Of a stretch of DNA of 64,000 nucleotides, positions 1 through 9,003 are shown piece by piece. How positions within the stretch are numbered: position 1 is the stretch's first letter; the number at the start of each line of letters is the position of its first letter. A model generated the notes under the pieces. The model was not told the origin of the DNA. It did not search any database and saw only the letters and a program-made list of their open reading frames with translations. A program made the position numbers and the translations under genes. The DNA is from PLOWO2-12-38-17 sp963709355 (lineage in GTDB: Bacteria > Planctomycetota > Brocadiia > Brocadiales > Brocadiaceae): NCBI GenBank assembly GCA_963709355.1, contig CAVPVY010000005.1, forward strand, positions 2,480,001 to 2,544,000, given 5' to 3'.

Positions 1-380
1 CTTGCCAGCATAGTAGCGGCAAGATCCTCCGCATAATCTCCAGATTTTTCTTCTGTTTCACCAAAAGCGTGGTGTTCGCTGAGATAACCATAATGTTCCT
101 GCTCCGATGGAACGGCCATTCCAACAGAGGCAGAAATCATTCGATTGGGTTCACTAGTAGAGTTTTCACTCATTACGCAAAAAATCACCTGCCCAGCCCT
201 AAGCATAGTCACACCCTGTTCTTTTGTAACAATTTTACAATTTGGCGGGAAGATACTTGAGACCCTTACCAGGTTACATTTCTCAATTCCTGCCTTTCGC
301 AGAGCAAGCTCGAATGATTGTAATTTGTCTTTATGTTTTCCAACACCTTTGGTAAAAAATACCAGCCTTGGTATCATCAT
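1..380 (-). CDS. pdaD: Pyruvoyl-dependent arginine decarboxylase, 5' part (runs off window)
   Basis: My translation of the minus strand from ATG at 380 is open to base 1 (126 codons). It begins MMIPRLVFFTKGVG and has the self-processing serine pair at residues 41-42 (RVSSIFPP), followed by a conserved glycine-rich core and a GYLSEHHAFG stretch. Family members cleave between the two serines, the second becoming the pyruvoyl cofactor, and convert arginine to agmatine for polyamine synthesis. A GGGAG Shine-Dalgarno lies 12 bases upstream of the first ATG; a second ATG follows at 377. The C-terminal part lies outside the window. Confidence 0.85.
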   Translation of the reverse strand, partial: MMIPRLVFFTKGVGKHKDKLQSFELALRKAGIEKCNLVRVSSIFPPNCKIVTKEQGVTMLRAGQVIFCVMSENSTSEPNRMISASVGMAVPSEQEHYGYLSEHHAFGETEEKSGDYAEDLAATMLA

Positions 381-622
381 AGTTTTATGATTCTCCCAAA
401 TATTTTATTCAATAAAAAATAATTTCGTTGCTTAATGAAACAAATTTATAAATAAAATGCAATAGAATTTTATAAATTGCGGCATATTTTTTACACATTT
501 TTTATCTTTGATTTTGTCATCGTTAGATGTTGTTGTGTTTTCAAGTTTCTTTGTGTATGAAATAGCCACTCCGAAGTCTTGCGTGAAGGTACGGAAAACC
601 ACTATTAGAATCCAGAGACATC

Positions 623-1227
623 ATGAACATTGACAAGAGCCCAACCGGTTTTCATCCACTTGGGACGTTAACGTAGTTATTGAAATTCCGCTAGGAAGCG
701 AACCAGTGAAATACGAAGTCGATCCAGAGTCCAAGGCCATCTTCGTGGATCGTTTTCTGCATACTACGATGTTCTATCCGTGTAATTATGGTTTCGTCCC
801 CCACACCTTAGCAGATGATGGCGACCCCGTTGATATCCTGGTAATTGAACCTGTTCGAGTAATACCTGGATCGGTGATCCGGTGTCGGCCCATCGGCATG
901 TTAGTCATGCGTGACGAAGAAGGTAGGGACGAAAAGATACTTGCCGTTCCAGTTGACAAACCTCATCCCTTTTACAAAGATGTATTCTCGTATAAGCAAC
1001 TTCCGACAATTCTACTCGATCAGATTGTCCACTTCTTTACGCATTATAAGGATCTTGAGCCGGGGAAATGGGTGGAACTGGAAATCTGGCGCGACTCCGA
1101 TGAAGCTGCGAACTATCTCAATGCAACAATCGAGAGGGCTGTTTCTAGAAAAACTTTGGTGTTCCTTTTTTTTGCAGAAGCGGATAGTAGTTTCCGCTGC
1201 TCCATGCCACTTCTGGTACACGAGTAA
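623..1227 (+). pseudogene. ppa: Soluble inorganic pyrophosphatase, frameshifted near the N-terminus
   Basis: From 706 (a GTG codon) the frame encodes nearly all of a family I inorganic pyrophosphatase, including YPCNYGF, DGDPVDILV, DEEGRDEK and HYKDLEPGKW with the metal-binding aspartates present. The expected start is ATG at 623 (MNIDKSPTGFHP), which is in another frame. The two frames join as HP-P-WDVNVVIEIP if one base is restored in the CCACTTGG run at about 656-663, so a one-base deletion is likely. The protein would then begin at GTG 706 without its first ~28 residues, which contain the first strand of the barrel. The C-terminus also runs about 20 residues beyond the usual end. It is probably a pseudogene unless the frameshift is a sequencing error. 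The membrane pyrophosphatase at 6571-9003 could cover the loss. Confidence 0.8.
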
Positions 1228-1897
1228 TCTGTCTGGTTAAATCGTACGTTTACCAGTTCTACAACTTGGCCTCACGCCACTAAGCTGTCTCCATTAAGGA
1301 TTGGAAACACTGGTAGACGGAAAATTTTCTACATTTCATTTGATAACAGTATTATTTTTGTATAACTTACTACGTCGTTTTTAATTTTATCATATTACTC
1401 ACTCATTAATGTTTGCCGCTGGCAGTGAGATGATTGGCTTCCTCACTGGGGTAAGACGTTTAGTTGATCAAAGGTAGGATATTATTAATATAAATTTAAT
1501 GAGGGAAATAGAGTGACGGAGTGGAGAAAATATCTTATAGATTTCGTTTCACATCTTGATACCCACCTATACGAGTTGGTCAATACTTACGGCATGTAGA
1601 TGCACTCACTCCTATTTTTGATCGTGTTTGCAGAAACCGGATTGGTAGCTACACCCTTTATGTCTGTGGATTCTCTATTGTTTGCCACCGATGCAATTGC
1701 CGGTGCCGGGTATTTTAATGTGTATATGCTTGTTGTGATTTTAGCTATGGCAGCTATTCTTAGCGACACGGTGAACTACTGGATCGGTTATTATATCGGC
1801 CCAAAAGTATTTAGAAAGCTGAAGTCTTTGTTTTTTAATACCGAACACCTTGAACGAACCTATCGATTCCTCAAGAAGTATGACGGTAAAACGATTA

Positions 1898-2762
1898 GGG
1901 TAAAGTACCATTCCAGCCACCGATTTTATGATATTTACCGTATTTTACAAAGCAATTTCAGCAATTTATTTATTTGTTCATCAGTAGATAAATTTCGATG
2001 ATTAAATCGCCATACATATTCAGCGAGATAAAGAGGAAGTCTTTCTCTGCGAATACCTCCTTTAGCTGCAAGGTTTCTTTTAAGATATCCCCAGAAGCCT
2101 TCCATGCCGTTTATATGGCTTCCTCTCTTATCAGAGAACTCACCTTTGCCATGTTCTACCATACGGTGAACATAGCCTCCAGACGCCACTCCGGTATATC
2201 CCTTCCAGGTATCAGAGTAAACCACAGAACCTCGTTTTACTCTATTCCGGATCAAAGGCAAAAGAGTATTGGCTTCCACATTGGGAACAAGTTCAGCCCA
2301 TACATATCCATTACGACAAAGTACACCGAATACAGGTTGCTTCCTCGTTCCACGCCCTCTCTTTGTCTCTTGAGCCTTCTCTGCTTTCCTTTTATTCTTC
2401 CATTGACCACCAATATAGGTCTCATCTACCTCAACAGCACCTTCAAATACCTCTGGTATATATCTCTAATCATAACTTTTCTTGTCATATTCAATGCCCT
2501 GAGGATTCTACGCTTGTCAGTCCCAGTCTCACTAGCGATTTTATTGCTACTAAGCCCCAATATGAAGTATCTCAATATCTTTTGCCATTGTGTCTTTGTA
2601 AGTCTAAGAGGCAATCTATAAGGTGTCCATTCATGCTTGCATTTAGCACACTTATATTTCCCTCTTCTTATAACCCAATATTTAATATAATCACACCATG
2701 GACATCTCTTGTTTTTCATGCCACCATCTTATACTTTTGGTGGCTGGAATGGTACTTTACCC
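1898..2762 (-). mobile_element. IS1595-like insertion sequence with 24-bp perfect terminal inverted repeats
   Basis: The element is 865 bp long and bounded by perfect 24-base inverted repeats at 1898-1921 (begins GGGTAAAGTACC) and 2739-2762 (ends GGTACTTTACCC). It is flanked by direct repeats ACGATTA at 1891-1897 and 2763-2769, which form the target duplication. It carries one transposase gene on the minus strand, now frameshifted. IS1595 members usually make 8-base duplications. Here 7 bases match, and the dedA frame is restored with exactly 7. Confidence 0.9.
1935..2719 (-). pseudogene. IS1595-type transposase, frameshifted
   Basis: The 5' frame (ATG 2719) encodes an N-terminal zinc ribbon (CPWC...CAKC) and a helix-turn-helix-like region (LGLSSNKIASETGTDKRRI), and ends at a stop near 2426. 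Frame 2 continues without a break from about 2459 as PEVFEGAVEVDETYIGGQW to the stop at 1935. It holds the DDE-type ISXO2 catalytic domain: DETYIGG, YSDTWKGY and HINGMEGFWGYLKR. One base is missing or extra near 2455-2460. No slippery heptamer is visible there, so this is more likely inactivation than programmed frameshifting. Confidence 0.85.
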
Positions 2763-3272
2763 ACGATTATTATTGCCAGGTTTATACCCATTATCCGTAC
2801 CTTTGCGCCATTTGTAGCAGGTATTAGCCGTATATCGTATTTGCGTTTTGCTTTGTACAACATTCTGGGGGCCGTTTTGGGGTTCCTATATTTATTTTCG
2901 TGGAATATTCTTTTGGCAATTTGCCAGTCATTAAACAGAATTTCAGTCTTATGATTGTTGCGCTTATAATAATTTCATTTATACCTGCAATTCTCGAATA
3001 TTTTAAACATCATCAAGAGAAAGGAAAAATAGCAAAATGATGCGCCTGTGGAATAAAGAAAACAACTCATGATAACACAAAAAGCATGTACATTCTAAAG
3101 AAACAATGCTTGTCTTCGTCCGGACACACGAGAAAGACTATTATATTAGCTTTTGCAGGTTTTATGAATAAAGATAATTTAGAATAGAAAATATCTCATT
3201 TGTTACAATATCAACACGAACAAGACCGGGAGATTTTATTATCTCTCCGAGCAGTTCCACTACTATTGTTCC

Positions 3273-4052
3273 TCACATTTGTATTTTCATCAGAAATGCA
3301 ATAATGGCTAATACCACGCTTACTACAATACGATAATAACCAAACCATTTGAAACCGTACTCTTTCAGGAAACCGATAAAAGCCTTGATGGCAAACATTG
3401 CTACGACAAATGCAACAAAACTCCCTAAAAGCAGGATGGCTATATCATCGTGTTGGATTATCTTGTAAGAATCCATCATTTTCTTGGCGCCGGCGCCCAA
3501 CATGGTGGGAACGGCGAGAAAAAATGAAAATTCAGCGGCTGTTCTCCGGTTAAGGCCTACCGCCATTCCTCCGATGATGGTGGCTGCCGCCCGTGAGACT
3601 CCCGGGATCACTGCAATACACTGAAAGCAACCGATTTTAAAGCCCTGGAACCATGATATTTCCTGTTCTTCCGTCCCTTCGGCATGTTTAAACCATCTGT
3701 CTACAAAAATCAAAATAATCCCACCAAGAAAAAGAGTAGCAATCACTACCCATATACTCTCTAACAAAATATCGATGTAATCGCCCAATAAACCACCCGC
3801 AACAGCAGCCGGCAGGAATGCAAAGGCTAATTTCAGATAAAACCTGAAAGAGGTAAAGAATTTACGCCAGTAAAGCACTACCACCGATAAAATAGCACCT
3901 AACTGTATGACGACCTCAAAATTCTTTGTCAGAGCATTTTCACTGATACCCATAAACGTAGAAGCGATTACCATATGGCCCGTAGACGAAACAGGCAAAA
4001 ATTCAGTGATTCCTTCGACAATGGCAAGCACTATTGCTTCTAAATAAGTCAT
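3273..4052 (-). CDS. uppP: Undecaprenyl-diphosphate phosphatase
   Basis: This 259-residue polytopic membrane protein dephosphorylates undecaprenyl pyrophosphate to recycle the lipid carrier of peptidoglycan and other envelope polymers. The two BacA/UppP signatures are present: EGITEFLPVSSTGH at residues 13-26, with the catalytic glutamates, and PGVSRAAATI at 150-159. Length and hydrophobic profile fit the family. It stands alone on the minus strand, about 230 bases beyond the dead dedA and some 400 bases downstream of trpD. A high-copy form gives bacitracin resistance in other species. Confidence 0.95.
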   Translation of the reverse strand: MTYLEAIVLAIVEGITEFLPVSSTGHMVIASTFMGISENALTKNFEVVIQLGAILSVVVLYWRKFFTSFRFYLKLAFAFLPAAVAGGLLGDYIDILLESIWVVIATLFLGGIILIFVDRWFKHAEGTEEQEISWFQGFKIGCFQCIAVIPGVSRAAATIIGGMAVGLNRRTAAEFSFFLAVPTMLGAGAKKMMDSYKIIQHDDIAILLLGSFVAFVVAMFAIKAFIGFLKEYGFKWFGYYRIVVSVVLAIIAFLMKIQM

Positions 4053-4451
4053 AGATTATCTCTCTTTCATATTTATAATTCATAATTCTAGAAACTTTTT
4101 GTTTCTTGGTCTCGGAGGCCAGAATGCTTCATGGTATATACTATTACAAATGCATGGGTAATTACAAAAATTAAGAAGAAGGGTATTAAGGGAGCAACAG
4201 CTTCTTTTATTCCTCGCAGATTCAATAGAGTGAGCACCACAATACCGGAAATTGCAAAACGGAAGTTTTTATGTGTGCTACATGACTGTTTACAATCTTA
4301 TTTTAATTTTATTCGTCCTTATTGCGGAATGAGGGTTTGTATTAAAGCATCATAATAGTATGGTTTTAAAAAAGTTATTTATAAACCATTAACAACCCAT
4401 TACTTTTTTTTGAACAGTTTACACAAGTTCTATAATACTATCAATACTTTT
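4053..4451. other. Intergenic region with no supported gene
   Basis: About 400 AT-rich bases lie between uppP and trpD. One 74-codon open frame (4131-4355, plus) has no recognisable domain and no Shine-Dalgarno, so I do not call it. The uppP promoter should lie at the 4053-4130 end. I see no strong terminator. Confidence 0.4.
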
Positions 4452-5471
4452 CTATGGAGATTGCCAACTGATTTCCGTTAACTTCCTGAGCGCATTTCTA
4501 GCATTGCCAGTATCTATAGATTGTGCGGCAATTTTAAGCCCCTCCGTAAAATCCCTTGCCAATCCACCAGTAATGATTGCTGCTGCTGCATTCAAAAGCA
4601 CTACATCTCTTTGGGGGCTGTGAACACCATTCAATGCATCTCTGATTGCAATAGCACTTTCTTCAGGCGTATTTACTGTTAAGTCAGAAATTTTAGACTT
4701 TTTTATATCATAATCTTCTGGATTTAAATAATAACTACTAATAGAACCTCCAACAAGTTCACATACCTTGGTTTTTTCAGTAACCGTTATTTCGTCCATT
4801 CCATCCAATCCATGCACAACAAAGGCATGTTGATCTCCAAGCTTTTTCAATACCTCAGAAATAATTTGAGTTAGATGTTCATTATAGACACCTAATACAC
4901 GATGAGTAGCGCCAGCAGGATTTGCTAGAGGACCAAGAATATTAAATATTGTACGTATTCCTATTTCTTTCCTAGGACCTGTAGCATATTTCATTGCCTG
5001 ATGTAATAAAGGCGCAAAGAGGAACCCTATATTGGCATTTGCAATACATTTTTCTATGGTTTTAACATCAGCTTCTATGTTAACCCCTAAAAGTTTCAAT
5101 ACATCAGCGCTTCCACATTGACTGGAAGAAGCCTTGTTACCGTGCTTGGCAACTTTTAAACCAGCGCCTGCAACAACGAATGCTGCCGCAGTTGAAATAT
5201 TGAACGTGTTTTTTGCATCTCCTCCGGTTCCACAAGTATCAATTAAAATCCCACAGCCCGCGTTTATTCTAACTGCCTTTCTCCGTATCGCTATGGCACA
5301 TCCTGTAATCTCATCAACCGTTTCACTTTTCATGCGCAAGGCAGTAATAAAAGAAGCAATCTGGGCATCAGTAGCCTTCCCTTCCATTATTTCTGTCATT
5401 ACATTAAAGCTTTCTTCCAAACTTAACTCATTATTATTTATAAGCTTAGAAATAATTTCTTTTATTGACAT
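4452..5471 (-). CDS. trpD: Anthranilate phosphoribosyltransferase
   Basis: TrpD transfers phosphoribose from PRPP to anthranilate in tryptophan synthesis. Counting from the TTG codon at 5483, the PRPP-binding GTGGD is at residues 85-89 and KHGNKA at 113-118, followed by SSQCGSADVLKLLG and the conserved GPRKEIGIRTIFNILGPLANP. I prefer ATG 5471 (MSIKEI, 339 residues) over the TTG, because the N-terminal helix then begins at the usual place. The rest of the trp pathway is not nearby. The gene is divergent from rpsU. Confidence 0.93.
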   Translation of the reverse strand: MSIKEIISKLINNNELSLEESFNVMTEIMEGKATDAQIASFITALRMKSETVDEITGCAIAIRRKAVRINAGCGILIDTCGTGGDAKNTFNISTAAAFVVAGAGLKVAKHGNKASSSQCGSADVLKLLGVNIEADVKTIEKCIANANIGFLFAPLLHQAMKYATGPRKEIGIRTIFNILGPLANPAGATHRVLGVYNEHLTQIISEVLKKLGDQHAFVVHGLDGMDEITVTEKTKVCELVGGSISSYYLNPEDYDIKKSKISDLTVNTPEESAIAIRDALNGVHSPQRDVVLLNAAAAIITGGLARDFTEGLKIAAQSIDTGNARNALRKLTEISWQSP

Positions 5472-5579
5472 TGTTTTACCCAAAAACTTTTTTATTTGAC
5501 TTTAATATATATTTAAATTAGTATTGTTTTTGAAATTTCAATTAAATTTAATATTTATAGAAAGGTCTGATAATTTTTT

Positions 5580-5816
5580 ATGGCGAAAATACAAATATCA
5601 CATGGCGAAAATATACGAGATGCTTTAAGAAGATTTAAAAAAATGTGTGACAAAGAAGGTATTATAAATCAATCAAAACGTATTGCTTATTTTGAAAAGC
5701 CTTCAGAAAAAAAGCGCCGTGAAGAAAACCGTAGAATAAAGAATATAAAAAGAGCACAGAAACTTGGCATCACTGGAGAAACCAACACTTCTCGCTCACA
5801 AAAGACCACTTATTAA
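5580..5816 (+). CDS. rpsU: 30S ribosomal protein S21
   Basis: This 78-residue, strongly basic protein shows the bS21 pattern: NIRDALRRFKKMCDKEGI, then a long Arg/Lys-rich helix (PSEKKRREENRRIKNIKRA). S21 sits on the 30S platform near the anti-Shine-Dalgarno and helps initiation. In many bacteria rpsU is linked to dnaG and rpoD; here it is about 10 kb from them. It converges on rsfS with only 8 bases between the stops, and no separate terminator is visible. Confidence 0.92.
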   Translation: MAKIQISHGENIRDALRRFKKMCDKEGIINQSKRIAYFEKPSEKKRREENRRIKNIKRAQKLGITGETNTSRSQKTTY

Positions 5817-5824
5817 TCCACGAT

Positions 5825-6178
5825 TCAAGAATTTGATGTCCATTGTAATTTCGGGGCATCGCCCCAAAGTAACTCTAAATCGTAGAAATACCGTTTGTCT
5901 TTATCAAAAAGATGAACAATTACATCGCCAAAGTCTATAAGTATCCATAAGGCTTCTGTGTAACCCTCCATCCCCAACATATGAATACCCTGACTTTTTA
6001 ACTTCATCTCCAGCTCATATGCAATACTTTGTAATTGACGCTTATTAAAACCAGTGCAAATAACAAAAAAATCAGCAATAAACGTCAACTTTCCGACATC
6101 GAAAATTAGAATATCTTCAGCCTTTTTATCACTTGTTATTTTAGCACAAAGTATTGCAACTTCCTTTGAATCTAACGT
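5825..6178 (-). CDS. rsfS: Ribosomal silencing factor RsfS, probably started at ACG
   Basis: RsfS binds uL14 and blocks 50S-30S joining in poor conditions. The open frame from TTG 6088 (87 codons) lacks the usual first helix. Reading further upstream in frame gives LDSKEVAILCAKITSDKKAEDILIFDVGKL, the conserved RsfS N-terminus. No ATG, GTG or TTG precedes it before an in-frame TAG. A strong GGGAGG (6191-6186) sits 7 bases before an in-frame ACG at 6178. The best reading is a 117-residue protein started at ACG, probably a former ATG. The remaining domain (DFFVICTG, TEALWILIDFGDVIVHLF) is intact. It lies 20 bases after the zinc-ribbon gene and is probably co-transcribed with it. Confidence 0.8.
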   Translation of the reverse strand, partial: TLDSKEVAILCAKITSDKKAEDILIFDVGKLTFIADFFVICTGFNKRQLQSIAYELEMKLKSQGIHMLGMEGYTEALWILIDFGDVIVHLFDKDKRYFYDLELLWGDAPKLQWTSNS

Positions 6179-6198
6179 TTTTGAACCTCCCTAAATCA

Positions 6199-6456
6199 TT
6201 ACCTGCTTTTTTTATCAGTATCTTCACTGAATTCCCCACCGTATTGAGAAGAAGAGTTTGTCTCTAATAAACTACTCCCACAGTAATAACAAAACCTTGC
6301 ATACCGTGGATTCACATCAAGGCAACTCTCACATCTATGATAAAGTAGCGTACCACACAAGATACAGAAATTAGCACCCTTTATGTGATTATCATACTGG
6401 CAATTTACATTTGGACAGACTCTATCATCCCTCTCTGATATTACATTTGTTGACAT
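6199..6456 (-). CDS. Small double zinc-ribbon protein
   Basis: A protein of about 85 residues with two Cys4 ribbons: CPNVNC...CILC, then CESC...CYYC, followed by a polar Ser-rich tail. I chose ATG 6456 (MSTNVISERD) because GGGAGG lies 5 bases upstream; a longer frame begins at 6474. Such double zinc ribbons occur in adaptor or nucleic-acid-binding proteins, and the function here is unknown. It lies between hppA and rsfS on the same strand, 114 bases after hppA. Confidence 0.7.
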   Translation of the reverse strand: MSTNVISERDDRVCPNVNCQYDNHIKGANFCILCGTLLYHRCESCLDVNPRYARFCYYCGSSLLETNSSSQYGGEFSEDTDKKSR

Positions 6457-6570
6457 AACAGCCTCCCATTTCAAAATTAACGCTATCAGAAAAGTTAATT
6501 ACTTCCCTTTCTTCTTGGTAAATGAAAATTTGTTTCTACCCTTCCTTCAAAAACCTTCTTCTTCATTTTT

Positions 6571-9003
6571 TTAATGAAGATGTAATAAAGCGCTTATCTT
6601 CGGTGAAAATTTAATAATAATTCCCGCAAAGACAACCGACACAATCGACATTAACTTCAACAAAATGTTTAAAGAGGGTCCTGACGTGTCTTTGAAAGGG
6701 TCGCCCACTGTGTCACCCACAACAGCGGCCTTGTGCGCTGGAGAACCCTTTCCTCCTAACGCACCGCCTTCGATGTACTTTTTAGCATTATCCCAGGCTC
6801 CACCGGCATTTGCCATAAAGACCGCTAACAGGAAACCCACGGTTAAACTTCCAGCTAGAAGTCCTATGACACCTGGCACACCCAGTACTAAACCAGTCGC
6901 AATGGGCACCAATAAAGCAAGGAGTGCAGGAACGAACATCTCCCTTTGAGCCCCCTTGGTACTAATAGCCACACATGCTGCATAATCGGGTTTTCCTGTT
7001 CCATCCATAATACCTGCAATTTCCTTAAATTGTCTCCTGACTTCTTCCACCATGCTTCTTGCCGCGCGACCTACGGCCTTCATCGTCATCGCACTGAAAA
7101 TAAACGCTGACAGACCGCCTATAAACAGACCAATCAATACTTTTGGATTAATCAAGGTAACGTCCAGATAATACATGAGATCGGATAACTTGGCATTTAC
7201 CATATCAATAGAAGTCCCGGAAACCTGAATAACATGTACCCCCGCCTTTTCTAGCCCTACCTTTATTTGTTCAACAAAGGAGGAAATCAGCGCCATGGCT
7301 GTCAGTGCAGCAGAACCTATGGCAAAGCCTTTCCCTGTCGCTGCCGTTGTGTTTCCCAATGCATCAAGGGCATCGGTTCTTTCTCTCACAGATGGTTCGA
7401 GACCGCTCATCTCAGCATTACCCCCGGCATTATCCGCAATAGGTCCATAGGCATCGGTTGCAAGTGTCAACCCCAATGTTGACAGCATGCCGACTGCTGC
7501 AATAGCAATTCCGTAAAGACCAAGGGAGATGTTCGAAAAACCACCTGCAAACGCATAGCTCAACAAGATTGCAATGGATATAGTAATAACGGGTATAATC
7601 GTAGACATCATTCCCGTTGCAATACCATCGATCATAACCGTTGCCGGGCCTGTCTTTGCCTGCTCGGCAATGCCCTTTGTTGGCGAGTAATTGGAGGAGG
7701 TATAGTATTCCGTACCTTTACCAATAATAACTCCGGCTATTAATCCAGTCACTATCGAACCCCAGACACCAAAATTGTGGGGTAGCATAAACTTGATAAT
7801 TCCAGCTGAGATAATCAAGACTAGAACTGAACTCAGGTTAATTCCTTTTCCCAATGCCTTCAGGAGTTCTTTCTGCGATGCTTCTTCTTTTGTCTTAACG
7901 GCATAGATGCCTATAATGGATAAAAAGATACCCACTCCTGCCAAAATCATGGGTACAACCATGCCGGCAATACCAAGACCGGCGGTCACACCCAATGCTG
8001 CGCATGCCAGCATTGAATTATAATACGACTCATACAGGTCTGCACCCATACCTGCAACGTCACCGACATTATCTCCAACGTTATCGGCAATAGTAGCAGG
8101 ATTTCTTGGATCGTCTTCAGGGATTCCGGCCTCTATCTTACCCACCAGGTCAGCGCCCACATCTGCTGCCTTGGTGAATATCCCACCTCCTACCCTTGCA
8201 AACAATGCCTGGGAACTGGCGCCTATACCGAAGCATGGCAGCATCATAGCCATATCAAGCAATGAGACATCGGTAAACTTCCGGAACACAAAGAACCATA
8301 ATGAAATGTCCAGAAGCCCCATACCCACGACTATCAGCCCCATTACGGCGCCGCTCCTAAATGCAACCTGAAGGCCCTGGTTCAGTGATTTCCTTGCGCC
8401 TTCAGCCGTCCTTGAACTGGCGCTGGTCGCCGTTTTCATTCCAAGAAAACCTGCAAGACCGGACAGGAAACCACTGGTTAAGAATGCGAAAGGCACTACC
8501 TTTGATTGAGAGTGCAATCCAAAGGAAATTAAGAGAAGGACAAGAAATGCTCCAATAAAAAATATACCTACGACCTTGTATTGCTGTTTCAGGTATGCAT
8601 AGGCGCCTTCTCTGACATGACCGGCTATAGAAATCATTTTTTCGTTTCCCTCAGGAGACCTCATGACTTCTTTATAGAACTTTCGTGCGTAAAAAAGGGC
8701 AAAAAGTGCTCCAATGGGCGCTATCCACCACAATTTGGGTATTGAGCGTGATGTATCTGCCGCTGTTTTATGCACAGAAGCTTCCAACTCAAATAAAGGT
8801 CTGTCTTTTTGAGTCTGCTCCCCGATTTCAAAAACAGGTTTTTCTCCATCTGTTTTTGTTTCAGTTTGTGCCTGAACGCTTTGAGAAAATAATCCCGATC
8901 TTGTAACTCCAAATATCAGGGTTGTTAGCATTAAAAGTATCATAACAATGCTAACGCGATTATTTTTTAAAATATGTCTAAACTTGTTTAAGAATATATT
9001 CAT
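6571..9003 (-). CDS. hppA: Membrane-bound, K+-dependent ion-pumping pyrophosphatase
   Basis: This 810-residue polytopic enzyme couples pyrophosphate hydrolysis to H+ or Na+ transport. The substrate-binding motif DDPRNPATIADNVGDNVGD is at residues 297-315. GNTTAATGKG at 550-559 has Ala at the position where K+-independent enzymes have Lys, so the enzyme should need K+. The N-terminus has an extra hydrophobic segment (residues 17-45) ending in VQAQ, resembling a cleavable signal or additional anchor, then a polar stretch of about 45 residues before the usual first helix. It overlaps the preceding gene by ATGA, so it is translationally coupled to an operon with an ABC-2 exporter. H+ versus Na+ specificity cannot be decided from the motifs I examined. 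Confidence 0.95.
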   Translation of the reverse strand: MNIFLNKFRHILKNNRVSIVMILLMLTTLIFGVTRSGLFSQSVQAQTETKTDGEKPVFEIGEQTQKDRPLFELEASVHKTAADTSRSIPKLWWIAPIGALFALFYARKFYKEVMRSPEGNEKMISIAGHVREGAYAYLKQQYKVVGIFFIGAFLVLLLISFGLHSQSKVVPFAFLTSGFLSGLAGFLGMKTATSASSRTAEGARKSLNQGLQVAFRSGAVMGLIVVGMGLLDISLWFFVFRKFTDVSLLDMAMMLPCFGIGASSQALFARVGGGIFTKAADVGADLVGKIEAGIPEDDPRNPATIADNVGDNVGDVAGMGADLYESYYNSMLACAALGVTAGLGIAGMVVPMILAGVGIFLSIIGIYAVKTKEEASQKELLKALGKGINLSSVLVLIISAGIIKFMLPHNFGVWGSIVTGLIAGVIIGKGTEYYTSSNYSPTKGIAEQAKTGPATVMIDGIATGMMSTIIPVITISIAILLSYAFAGGFSNISLGLYGIAIAAVGMLSTLGLTLATDAYGPIADNAGGNAEMSGLEPSVRERTDALDALGNTTAATGKGFAIGSAALTAMALISSFVEQIKVGLEKAGVHVIQVSGTSIDMVNAKLSDLMYYLDVTLINPKVLIGLFIGGLSAFIFSAMTMKAVGRAARSMVEEVRRQFKEIAGIMDGTGKPDYAACVAISTKGAQREMFVPALLALLVPIATGLVLGVPGVIGLLAGSLTVGFLLAVFMANAGGAWDNAKKYIEGGALGGKGSPAHKAAVVGDTVGDPFKDTSGPSLNILLKLMSIVSVVFAGIIIKFSPKISALLHLH

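Larger units (their letters stand above)
1513..3040 (+). pseudogene. dedA: DedA-family membrane protein, interrupted by nonsense codon, IS and frameshift
   Basis: Three segments rebuild a DedA/VTT-domain membrane protein. The first runs from GTG 1513 (LIDFVSHLDTHLYELVNTYGM) to a TAG at 1597-1599 where the family has an aromatic or similar codon. The second runs from 1600 (LLFLIVFAETGLVATPF) to YDGKT at about 1893. The third resumes after the IS at 2763 with TIIIARFIPIIRTFAPFVAG. Removing the IS and one 7-base target duplication restores the frame exactly (DGKTIIIARF). A second frameshift at about 2880-2920 is needed to reach the C-terminus (FGNLPVIKQNFSLMIVALI) and the TGA at 3038. DedA proteins are flippase-like and act in envelope homeostasis. 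With three lesions this copy is dead. Confidence 0.88.

Noticed and set aside
2426..2470. Programmed frameshift in the IS transposase
   Set aside because: No slippery heptamer or downstream structure visible; IS1595 transposases are normally one frame.
1998..2827. Two long plus-strand frames (207 and 154 codons) across the IS
   Set aside because: They are antisense to the transposase, whose zinc ribbon and DDE motifs are clear on the minus strand.
4131..4355. 74-codon open frame in the uppP-trpD gap
   Set aside because: No Shine-Dalgarno, no recognisable domain, composition like non-coding AT-rich DNA.
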